Origin: Oscillospiraceae bacterium
GTDB taxonomy: Bacteria > Bacillota > Clostridia > Oscillospirales > Acutalibacteraceae
Length of the DNA: 6,868 bases
Direction of reading: 5' to 3'
NCBI GenBank assembly: GCA_003486665.1
Contig: DNGF01000147.1
Location: forward strand, 1-6,868
This document shows positions 1 to 5,262 of the stretch, piece after piece (the first letter of the stretch is position 1; the number at the start of each line of letters is the position of its first letter). The notes under the pieces were generated by a model. It did no database searches. It was not told the origin of the DNA and was given only the letters and a program-made list of their open reading frames with translations. A program made the position numbers and the translations under genes.

Positions 1-1070
1 CGCATTTCCGCGCCCGCCGCCAGCGCCGCAACCTGCGATTTATCCGCCCAATCGGCGACCTCGAATTTTTCGACGCGCATTTTAGCTTCGGTGAGAGTTC
101 CCGTTTTGTCAAAGGTGATTTTCGTTACCTTGGCGAGCCGCTCCAATGCGTCACCCTCACGGACAAGAAAACCGTGCTTGGTTGCGTTGCCGATTGCCGC
201 CATGATTGCCGTCGGCGTTGCAAGAACAAGCGCACACGGGCAGAACACAACGAGAATTGTGACCGCACGAATTATTTCTCCTGAGATTAGCCACGTCAGC
301 GCCGCCGCACTCAGGGCAATGACAACTATCCATGTTGCCCAGCGATCGGCAATGCCGACAATTTTTGCCTTTCCTGCATCAGCAGACTGAACAAGACGTA
401 TCATGCGCTGAATTGAGCTGTCTTCGCCGACCTTCGCTGCCCTCATCTCAAATGTCCCGAACTGGTTTACGGTACCGGAAGAAACCACATCGCCGACGGT
501 TTTATCAACAGGGAGAGATTCGCCCGTCATGACCGCTTGGTTTATCGAGGTTTGACCGGAAATAATAACTCCGTCAACGGGAACGCTTTCGCCGGGAAGC
601 ACACGCAGAATGTTACCGACCTTAACCTGATCGGCAGGGATTATTTTCTCACTGCCGCTGCTGATAATTCGCGCTGTTTGCGGCGTAAGGTGAACGAGCT
701 TTTCGATACCAGCCCTCGCTTTGGCAACAGTCAGATCCTCAAGCAGAGCGCCGAGCTGCATAATGAAAGCAACTTCGCCTGCGGCAAAATCCTCTCCTAT
801 ACAAACCGAAGCAATAAGCGCAAGAGATACAAGCACATCGGCTTTAATATCAAATGCCGTAACAAGACCGATAATCGCTTCAAGAATGATCGGTACGCCG
901 CATAGAATAATTGAAATCCATGCAATGTCAAAGGGGAGGGAAATTACTTTTGTCAGACTTAAAATCAATGCGATTCCCGAAATGACAAGCAGAATGATGT
1001 CTTTCTTCGTCCCGCCGAGCTCAAGCAATTGTTCAAGTTTTTCCATGGCGGAGTTTATAGCCTTTTTCAT
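1..1070 (-). CDS. P1B-type heavy-metal-transporting ATPase, N-terminal part (C-terminus off the left edge)
   Basis: ATP-driven membrane pump that exports soft metal ions. Only the first 356 codons are present and the frame is still open at the window edge. Visible in order: hydrophobic segments at about residues 25-40, 43-73 and 77-112, consistent with the four membrane helices before the actuator domain; the actuator-domain motif TGES (182-185); a hydrophobic stretch ending in the transport motif CPC (277-279, within FCPCALVLATP); and the phosphorylation motif DKTGTLT with the acceptor aspartate at 321. The start (codon 1068-1070) lies ten bases past a weak GAGTGG-like site and is the natural family start. 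There is no N-terminal heavy-metal-associated domain and no CXXC before the first helix. The residues that separate Cu(I) from Zn/Cd pumps lie in the missing later helices. CsoR-like operators at its promoter favour copper, but Zn/Cd cannot be excluded. The family call is secure; the metal is inferred. Confidence 0.95.
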   Translation of the reverse strand, partial: MKKAINSAMEKLEQLLELGGTKKDIILLVISGIALILSLTKVISLPFDIAWISIILCGVPIILEAIIGLVTAFDIKADVLVSLALIASVCIGEDFAAGEVAFIMQLGALLEDLTVAKARAGIEKLVHLTPQTARIISSGSEKIIPADQVKVGNILRVLPGESVPVDGVIISGQTSINQAVMTGESLPVDKTVGDVVSSGTVNQFGTFEMRAAKVGEDSSIQRMIRLVQSADAGKAKIVGIADRWATWIVVIALSAAALTWLISGEIIRAVTILVVFCPCALVLATPTAIMAAIGNATKHGFLVREGDALERLAKVTKITFDKTGTLTEAKMRVEKFEVADWADKSQVAALAAGAEM

Positions 1071-1086
1071 ATCACCACTCTTTTCT

Positions 1087-1102
1087 ATACCTTATGGGGT
1101 AC
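1087..1102 (-). promoter_or_regulatory. CsoR-like operator O2, at the ATPase transcription start
   Basis: The minus strand reads GTACCCCATAAGGTAT, with arms TACC and GGTA, again fitting RTACCCC-N5-GTAT. It covers the expected transcription start just downstream of the -10 box. Its centre is 25 bp from that of O1. Its placement relative to the -10 matches that of the csoR operator. Confidence 0.65.
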
Positions 1103-1108
1103 AGGTAT

Positions 1109-1137
1109 ATTATACATATAGGGGTATAGGTTGTCAA
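1109..1137 (-). promoter_or_regulatory. Consensus sigma-A promoter of the metal ATPase
   Basis: On the minus strand, TTGACA (1132-1137) and TATAAT (1109-1114) are separated by exactly 17 bases, a perfect vegetative promoter. Transcription would start near 1102, about 30 bases before the ATPase start codon. A promoter this strong would normally need repression, which fits the two operator-like motifs that overlap it. Confidence 0.85.
1112..1127 (-). promoter_or_regulatory. CsoR-like operator O1, in the ATPase promoter spacer
   Basis: The minus strand reads ATACCCCTATATGTAT. It fits RTACCCC-N5-GTAT, the motif shared with O2 and with the site at the csoR promoter. It fills most of the spacer and enters the -10 element, so a bound repressor would exclude RNA polymerase. 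Known CsoR-type operators are similar imperfect inverted repeats with G/C tracts flanked by TA. Binding itself is inferred. Confidence 0.65.
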
Positions 1138-1155
1138 GAGCAAAAATAAAAAATA

Positions 1156-1184
1156 TGGAAAAATCCATTTGTGTGTGATATAAT
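1156..1184 (+). promoter_or_regulatory. Promoter of the methyltransferase-HD pair
   Basis: TGGAAA (1156-1161, four of six consensus bases) and TATAAT (1179-1184) are 17 bases apart. A TG at 1176-1177 makes this an extended -10. The expected start is near 1191, about 25 bases before the methyltransferase ATG. It diverges from the ATPase promoter and does not overlap the CsoR-like operators, so it is probably outside metal control. Confidence 0.65.
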
Positions 1185-1215
1185 CAAGCTGTAATTTTAT
1201 TTTGGAGCAGGGATT

Positions 1216-2007
1216 ATGAACATCAGCGACAAAAAGATTGACGGCGGCAAGCCATTTGACTGGGGCAGAGCCTCCGCCGATTATGCGAGATACAGGGACA
1301 TATATCCGCAGGAGTTTTATGACAAAATAATCAAAAGAGGTCTTTGTACCTGCGGACAGAGCGTTCTGGATCTCGGTACGGGTACGGGAGTTTTGCCGAG
1401 AAATATGTATCATTACGGCGCAAAATGGGTCGGCATGGATATTTCTGAAAACCAGATCGAACAGGCAAGACGGCTCTCTCAGGGCATGGATATTGACTAC
1501 CGCGTTGCTTCCGCCGAAAAGCTTGATTTTTCGCCGAATTCGTTTGATGTCGTAACCGCTTGCCAGTGCTTTTGGTATTTCAAACCCGAAATTCTCGTTC
1601 CTAAGCTTTTAAAAATCATGAAAAAGGACGGACGTTTGCTGATTTTATATATGGCATGGCTGCCGAACGAGAATAAGATCGCAGGCGAAAGCGAGCGGCT
1701 GATATTAAAATACAATCCTCAATGGAGCGGAGCAGGGGAATGGGTTCATCCGATTGATATTGCACCCGAATATCTAAAAGACTTTGAGCTTGCTTATCAT
1801 GAGGAATATAGGCTGAATGTGCATTTTACCCGTGAAAGTTGGCACGGCAGAGTCAAAGCGTGCCGCGGAATAGGAGCTTCGCTGACGGAAAAGGAGATTG
1901 CAAAATGGGAAGCGGAGCATAAGGCTATGCTTCAAAAAATTGCACCCGATGAATTCGATGTATTACACTATGCGGCGCTTGCCGAATTGAAGATAAAGGA
2001 GAATTGA
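1216..2007 (+). CDS. Class I SAM-dependent methyltransferase
   Basis: Soluble 263-residue protein with a Rossmann-type SAM-binding fold. Motif I is VLDLGTGTGVL (residues 50-60). The acidic residue at the end of strand 2 is D75 in GMDIS, expected to bind the SAM ribose. An ASAEKLDF segment (99-105) matches the region that contacts adenine. The N-terminal FDWGRASADYARYRDIYP (14-31) is typical of a group of uncharacterised small-molecule methyltransferases in Clostridia. The C-terminal half (about 145-263) is likely the substrate lid and shows no motif I can assign. GGAG at 1204-1207, eight bases before the ATG, fixes the start. It is the first gene of a two-gene unit with the HD-domain gene, one base away. 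The substrate is unknown. Confidence 0.9.
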   Translation: MNISDKKIDGGKPFDWGRASADYARYRDIYPQEFYDKIIKRGLCTCGQSVLDLGTGTGVLPRNMYHYGAKWVGMDISENQIEQARRLSQGMDIDYRVASAEKLDFSPNSFDVVTACQCFWYFKPEILVPKLLKIMKKDGRLLILYMAWLPNENKIAGESERLILKYNPQWSGAGEWVHPIDIAPEYLKDFELAYHEEYRLNVHFTRESWHGRVKACRGIGASLTEKEIAKWEAEHKAMLQKIAPDEFDVLHYAALAELKIKEN

Positions 2008-2008
2008 T

Positions 2009-2605
2009 ATGCTTCCCGACAGAAAAACAGCAATAGCCGAGCTTGAGCTTGCAGGCAAAATGAATCCGGGCCCGTGGACAAAGCATTCATACAACGTTGC
2101 CGAGGCGGCACGGCTGATTGCCGCGGCAAGCGGACTTGACAGCGAAAAGGCTTATGTGTGCGGACTTCTGCACGATATCGGCAGACGGACGGGTATTGCC
2201 GCCGTAAGACATATAATTGACGGCTACGATTACGCAATGTCGAAGGGCTGGGACGAGGTCGCAAGAGTTTGCCTGACTCACTCCTTTCCCGTAAAGGATA
2301 TTGACGCGGATATCGGCAAAAAGGATATCACTGCCGAGCAGTATGATTTTATAAAGGCGTTCCTTGAGGGCATTGAATATGACGATTACGACAAGCTGAT
2401 AATTCTCTGCGACTCCTTGGGCGATGCAAACGGCTTGTGTATTCTTGAAAAAAGATTGATTGACACAACGCGCCGCTACGGAATCTATCCGTTCACGATT
2501 GACCGCTGGAACAAAACGTATGAATATAAGGAATATTTTGAAAAAAAGATGGGCAAGTCGGTTTATGCCGTCCTGCCCGATATCGAAAAGTGTATATATT
2601 GCTAA
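2009..2605 (+). CDS. HD-domain metal-dependent phosphohydrolase
   Basis: A 198-residue soluble protein with an N-terminal HD domain. Likely metal ligands are H26 (in TKHSYNVAEAA), the H55-D56 pair in LLHDIGRR, and D135 in LCDSLGDA. Further histidines H68 and H91 sit where some HD proteins hold a second metal. HD proteins of this size usually hydrolyse phosphomonoesters or nucleotides, but the substrate cannot be read from the sequence. About 55 C-terminal residues follow the HD core without a recognisable domain. AAGGAG at 1996-2001, seven bases before the ATG, supports the start. The gene begins one base after the methyltransferase stop, so the two are very likely co-transcribed and perhaps translationally coupled. 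It ends inside the terminator that follows. Confidence 0.85.
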   Translation: MLPDRKTAIAELELAGKMNPGPWTKHSYNVAEAARLIAAASGLDSEKAYVCGLLHDIGRRTGIAAVRHIIDGYDYAMSKGWDEVARVCLTHSFPVKDIDADIGKKDITAEQYDFIKAFLEGIEYDDYDKLIILCDSLGDANGLCILEKRLIDTTRRYGIYPFTIDRWNKTYEYKEYFEKKMGKSVYAVLPDIEKCIYC

Positions 2606-2641
2606 AAAAAAGAGCTGTCGCAATTAGCGCAGCTCCTTTTT
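2604..2641. terminator. Bidirectional intrinsic terminator between convergent genes
   Basis: The stem is GAGCTG (2612-2617) with CAGCTC (2630-2635), then, past a one-base bulge at 2618, CGC (2619-2621) with GCG (2627-2629), closing a five-base loop. Eight A residues (2604-2611) lie to the left and five T residues (2637-2641) to the right, so it can stop transcription both ways. It serves the plus-strand HD gene and the minus-strand membrane protein gene. The A tract includes the last two bases of the HD stop codon. Confidence 0.9.
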
Positions 2642-2652
2642 GTAACCGATAA

Positions 2653-4158
2653 TTATTTTGCTTTAGACTTCAAATGATTTTTAAAAATATTTACAAAATG
2701 GCTGAGTCCGTCCACCGAAAGAAGAATCATAACAGGGATGAAAACCAGCAGGTATCTGCTGTTGCATTCCCATAAAAGCATAAATGTGAATATGCCGAAA
2801 ATTGCAATTCTTCCTGCAAGAAGTTTTGAATTTGCCGTTGATTTTTTCTTTCCTAAGCTCCCTATCGCCGAAAAAAGGAGTCCGAGCATTATAAAAATAT
2901 AATAAATCCATAAAAAAATCAGGCTGACGGGATAAAGGTCGCCGTGTTCGGAAAGCAGTCTTGAAAATGTACCGTTTTTATAAATCGAACGTCTGCCGGC
3001 ATAATCGCTTCCGGCTAATGTGCAGTTGCCGAATGTACGAATAACTTTATTATAAAAAATATGCTTCGCAAGTCCGGAGAAGCCGTAATCCGCACATCTT
3101 CTTTTTATCTCGGCTACCGTTGCATCCTTTCTTTCCTGATATGTATCAAAGCCTGCCGTATAGTTGACGTCATCCTGAGAGAAACCGCCGTAGCCGAGTC
3201 CCATCATGATCCAATGTGTCGGCGGAAATTCGTATTTCTCTTTTAATTCGTCTGTAATTCCGAACTTCTCCTTGTAGATCGGCTCGGTGACTATCTTTAT
3301 GGCTTTGACAGATACGCCGAACACTGTAACGCAGACGAGGAAGAAGCATAAAAAGCGCTTGAACGAAATCTTTGTAAAAATAACGCCGATAAGTATTGCC
3401 GCAAAAACAATTAATGCCATTATTTTAATAAAATATGTGAGCGCTCCTACCAGACCGAGCAGGACGCAAATTGCAATTTGTTTTTTTCTGTTTTCGGTTT
3501 GTAAAAATTTAAAATAAAGAAACAGCATGACCGATATCAATAAAATGCTCGGTGTGTCGGTATAAAGAAACTCCGAATAAAGATAGAGCGGCAGACAGGT
3601 AACCGACAGGATGCCGGTAAGCAGTGCGGCTTTTGGGCTAAAAATCATTTTTGCCGTTCGATAGATAAATTCGATTGCGATTTGTAAAATGACGACCGAG
3701 GCAGCCATTGTAATATGCTTGAAGACCAAAATATCGGCACTGCCGACAAAGAGTTTTATAATTTTAAAAAGCGATACCATGCAAAGCAGCCAGAACTGAT
3801 TATTGGGGTATCTGGCATAATAATACGGATTTTTAATATCGTGAGCCGTTATAAAGTTGTATGAAGAATTGATCAGCCTGCCCCAGTCCCAGCTGAATTC
3901 GACCTCAAGTGAAAAGGCAATTTTCATCATGAGGAAAAAGGACAAGATCCTTAAAACCCACCAGATTTTTTCGCAGCTGATTTTTTCGAGAATATCCGTT
4001 TTTTTAATGCAGATATAAACGAACAAAAACGCAAGCGGAATTACAAGCAAGCCTGCGGCAACGGACTGTAAAATCATTTGCGAAAATGCCGCGGCAAAAA
4101 TCATCAGGGATACGGCCAAAAAGCATATGTCAAAAATGCTGTTTAAAGTTTTTTTCAT
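2653..4158 (-). CDS. Multi-pass membrane protein, GT-C glycosyltransferase-like
   Basis: A 501-residue integral membrane protein with roughly ten to twelve hydrophobic segments, for example about residues 9-29, 33-51, 65-84, 121-137, 145-165, 177-195, 203-218, 227-260, 268-285, 411-432 and 451-484. The first large loop carries an acid near its start (SWDWGRL, D91) followed by YARYPNNQ (114-121). A later FLYTDTPS (197-204) and a terminal LWECNSRYLLVF (462-473) follow. This arrangement resembles the PMT/ArnT type of GT-C enzymes, which use lipid-phosphate sugars on the outer face of the membrane. A soluble region (about 290-405) includes PPTHWIMMGLGYGG (312-325). Donor and acceptor are unknown. 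AGGTGA a few bases upstream supports the start. It appears monocistronic, with its own promoter and a terminator at 2604-2641. The membrane call is certain; the glycosyltransferase assignment is moderate. Confidence 0.75.
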   Translation of the reverse strand: MKKTLNSIFDICFLAVSLMIFAAAFSQMILQSVAAGLLVIPLAFLFVYICIKKTDILEKISCEKIWWVLRILSFFLMMKIAFSLEVEFSWDWGRLINSSYNFITAHDIKNPYYYARYPNNQFWLLCMVSLFKIIKLFVGSADILVFKHITMAASVVILQIAIEFIYRTAKMIFSPKAALLTGILSVTCLPLYLYSEFLYTDTPSILLISVMLFLYFKFLQTENRKKQIAICVLLGLVGALTYFIKIMALIVFAAILIGVIFTKISFKRFLCFFLVCVTVFGVSVKAIKIVTEPIYKEKFGITDELKEKYEFPPTHWIMMGLGYGGFSQDDVNYTAGFDTYQERKDATVAEIKRRCADYGFSGLAKHIFYNKVIRTFGNCTLAGSDYAGRRSIYKNGTFSRLLSEHGDLYPVSLIFLWIYYIFIMLGLLFSAIGSLGKKKSTANSKLLAGRIAIFGIFTFMLLWECNSRYLLVFIPVMILLSVDGLSHFVNIFKNHLKSKAK

Positions 4159-4163
4159 TTTTT

Positions 4164-4195
4164 ATCACCTTTCCGAGCGAACAACCATCACCTTT
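4164..4195 (-). repeat. Two copies of AAAGGTGAT in the leader of the membrane protein gene
   Basis: The nine-base sequence AAAGGTGAT occurs on the minus strand at 4187-4195 and again at 4164-4172. The second copy is the ribosome binding site of the membrane protein gene. The first lies at the expected transcription start and overlaps the start of a seven-codon reading frame. The repeat is clear, but its meaning is not known and it may be chance. Confidence 0.5.
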
Positions 4196-4199
4196 GGCG

Positions 4200-4228
4200 A
4201 TTATAACATATATTGCTTTCGTTCACAA
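4200..4228 (-). promoter_or_regulatory. Promoter of the GT-C-like membrane protein gene
   Basis: On the minus strand, TTGTGA (4223-4228) and TATAAT (4200-4205) are 17 bases apart, with a TG one base before the -10 (extended -10). Expected start near 4193, giving a leader of about 35 bases. It lies in the 141-base gap after the Nudix gene terminator, so the membrane protein gene is probably transcribed independently. Confidence 0.75.
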
Positions 4229-4260
4229 TGTTTATCTGATTTTTTTTACTTTTTTATTAC

Positions 4261-4301
4261 AAAAACAACCACCCGATCATGAAAAATCGGATGGCTGTTT
4301 T
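4261..4301 (-). terminator. Intrinsic terminator after the Nudix gene
   Basis: A long imperfect hairpin: CCGAT (4273-4277) with ATCGG (4286-4290), CCA (4269-4271) with TGG (4292-4294), and ACA (4265-4267) with TGT (4296-4298), with single mismatches between blocks and an eight-base loop. On the minus strand it is followed by a T-rich run. It overlaps the last bases of the Nudix stop codon and closes the leftward gene group. Confidence 0.8.
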
Positions 4302-4920
4302 AATCGAATTGTACCTGCCAACTGTCGCTTTTATATGCTTCAAAGCACATTTTAATTTGCTCCGAGGTGTTCTTCTCCTCGGCAAGCGGTGGCAGGTTAT
4401 CAAGCGTAAAGTAATCAAAACCGGTCGTTTCGATATTTTCTTTAAACTGACCGCCGATGAGATCGCACAAAATAAAAATCTTACAGATCCCGTAGGCATA
4501 AACAGGAAGATTGTGTCTGTTCCTATCCTGAACGGCGATGATTTTTTTCGCCTTAACATCAAGTCCGGATTCTTCCTTGACCTCCTTGACGGCATTTTCG
4601 CCGACGGAAACATTGACGTCAACCCAGCCGCCCGGAAGCGACCATTTGCCGTTGTTTTCTCTGACAAGGAGAATTTTTTTGTCCTTGAATACCGCAGCTC
4701 TCGTATCTAACTTCGGAGTTTGATATCCTGTTTCATTGCAGAAAAGATTTTTCACCTTGTCAATCGGAATATCCGATTTGTGAGCAACCATTTCCGCGGA
4801 TATGCCGCGGATACGTTCAAATCTCTCACGGTCATAGACATCCCTGCTGTATGTCAAACCCGCCTGAGCAAGGCTTTGCAGCTCGATCGCCCATTCGAGC
4901 CAGCGCATTTCTTCATTCAT
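4300..4920 (-). CDS. Nudix hydrolase with N-terminal Nudix-associated domain
   Basis: A 206-residue soluble enzyme expected to cleave a nucleoside diphosphate linked to another group, such as ADP-ribose or a related nucleotide. Residues about 5-60 (RWLEWAIELQSLAQAGLTYS onward) form the small helical domain found ahead of some Nudix domains. The Nudix fold follows from about residue 70. Its box spans 98-120: G98 and KEVKEESGL (112-120) are present with metal-binding glutamates E113, E116 and E117. The first glutamate of the classical box is valine (V104) and the usual arginine is K112. As I recall, related two-domain Nudix proteins also vary at that position, so activity is still likely. The chosen ATG at 4918-4920 lies five bases after the csoR stop. 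A TTG at 4927-4929 overlapping that stop is possible but less likely. The local ribosome binding site is weak, suggesting translation coupled to csoR. Confidence 0.88.
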   Translation of the reverse strand: MNEEMRWLEWAIELQSLAQAGLTYSRDVYDRERFERIRGISAEMVAHKSDIPIDKVKNLFCNETGYQTPKLDTRAAVFKDKKILLVRENNGKWSLPGGWVDVNVSVGENAVKEVKEESGLDVKAKKIIAVQDRNRHNLPVYAYGICKIFILCDLIGGQFKENIETTGFDYFTLDNLPPLAEEKNTSEQIKMCFEAYKSDSWQVQFD

Positions 4921-4925
4921 AATAA

Positions 4926-5201
4926 TCAACCCATATTAGAGAATCTTTCAACCGCTTTGGTGAAGCTCTCAATGGTTTTGTCCGCATCGCCGTGTTCTAT
5001 GCCGTCGCGCACACAATGCTTTATGTGACCCTCAAGAACGACCTTGCCGCAGCCGTGAAGAGCGGATTTTGCAGCATTTATCTGCGAGAGAACATCTTCG
5101 CAGGGTACGTCCTCGTCTATCATTCTGTCAATTGCCTGAACCTGACCGATGATTTTTTTCAGTCTGCGGTGCAGGTTTTCGGCATCCATACACTGTTTCA
5201 T
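4926..5201 (-). CDS. csoR: CsoR/RcnR-family metal-sensing repressor
   Basis: A 91-residue all-helical DNA-binding repressor, the usual length for this family, which acts as a tetramer and leaves DNA when metal binds. The Cu(I)-type ligand set is present: C34 (in DVPCEDVL), H59 and C63 (in GHIKHC). The spacings of 25 and 4 residues equal those of Cys36-His61-Cys65 in the Mycobacterium tuberculosis copper sensor CsoR. Extra cysteines lie at 4 and 51. LHRRLKKIIGQVQAIDRMI (10-28) is the basic first helix typical of the family. GGAGG at 5209-5213, seven bases upstream, fixes the start. The gene has its own promoter with a CsoR-like operator, which suggests autoregulation, and the same motif marks the ATPase promoter about 3.9 kb away. 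The family is certain; Cu(I) specificity is likely, with nickel, another metal or persulfide sensing less so. Confidence 0.92.
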   Translation of the reverse strand: MKQCMDAENLHRRLKKIIGQVQAIDRMIDEDVPCEDVLSQINAAKSALHGCGKVVLEGHIKHCVRDGIEHGDADKTIESFTKAVERFSNMG

Positions 5202-5213
5202 AGTTTATCCTCC

Positions 5214-5229
5214 ATACTCTAAGGGGTAT
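5214..5229 (-). promoter_or_regulatory. CsoR-like operator at the csoR promoter
   Basis: The minus strand reads ATACCCCTTAGAGTAT, an imperfect palindrome with ATAC/GTAT ends. It agrees with ATPase operator O1 at 12 of 16 positions. It lies between the -10 and the ribosome binding site, covering the expected transcription start, and directly abuts the GGAGG at 5209-5213. Autorepression is the natural inference. Confidence 0.7.
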
Positions 5230-5233
5230 TACT

Positions 5234-5262
5234 ATATTAAAGCTTTTTACGGCAAAAGTCAA
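5234..5262 (-). promoter_or_regulatory. Promoter of csoR
   Basis: On the minus strand, TTGACT (5257-5262) and TAATAT (5234-5239) are separated by 17 bases. The -35 box contains the TGA stop codon of the upstream HD gene (5259-5261). Expected start near 5227, inside the operator. I saw no terminator between the HD gene and csoR, so read-through from upstream may add to expression. Confidence 0.7.

Noticed and set aside
91..1149. Plus-strand open frames at 91-390, 332-532, 537-905 and 721-1149
   Set aside because: They lie opposite the metal ATPase, whose long frame carries the TGES, CPC and DKTGTLT motifs; these frames show no family features.
1072..1413. Minus-strand open frame of 113 codons across the divergent promoter region
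   Set aside because: It runs antisense to the start of the methyltransferase and through both promoters, with no recognisable protein features.
3805..3811. GGGGTAT within the membrane protein gene as a further CsoR-like operator
   Set aside because: It lacks the paired ATAC half at the correct spacing and lies inside a coding region away from any promoter.
4921..4929. TTG start of the Nudix gene overlapping the csoR stop
   Set aside because: The ATG at 4918-4920 is the more likely codon and starts just before the conserved N-terminal domain; the TTG adds only three residues. It remains a minor possibility.
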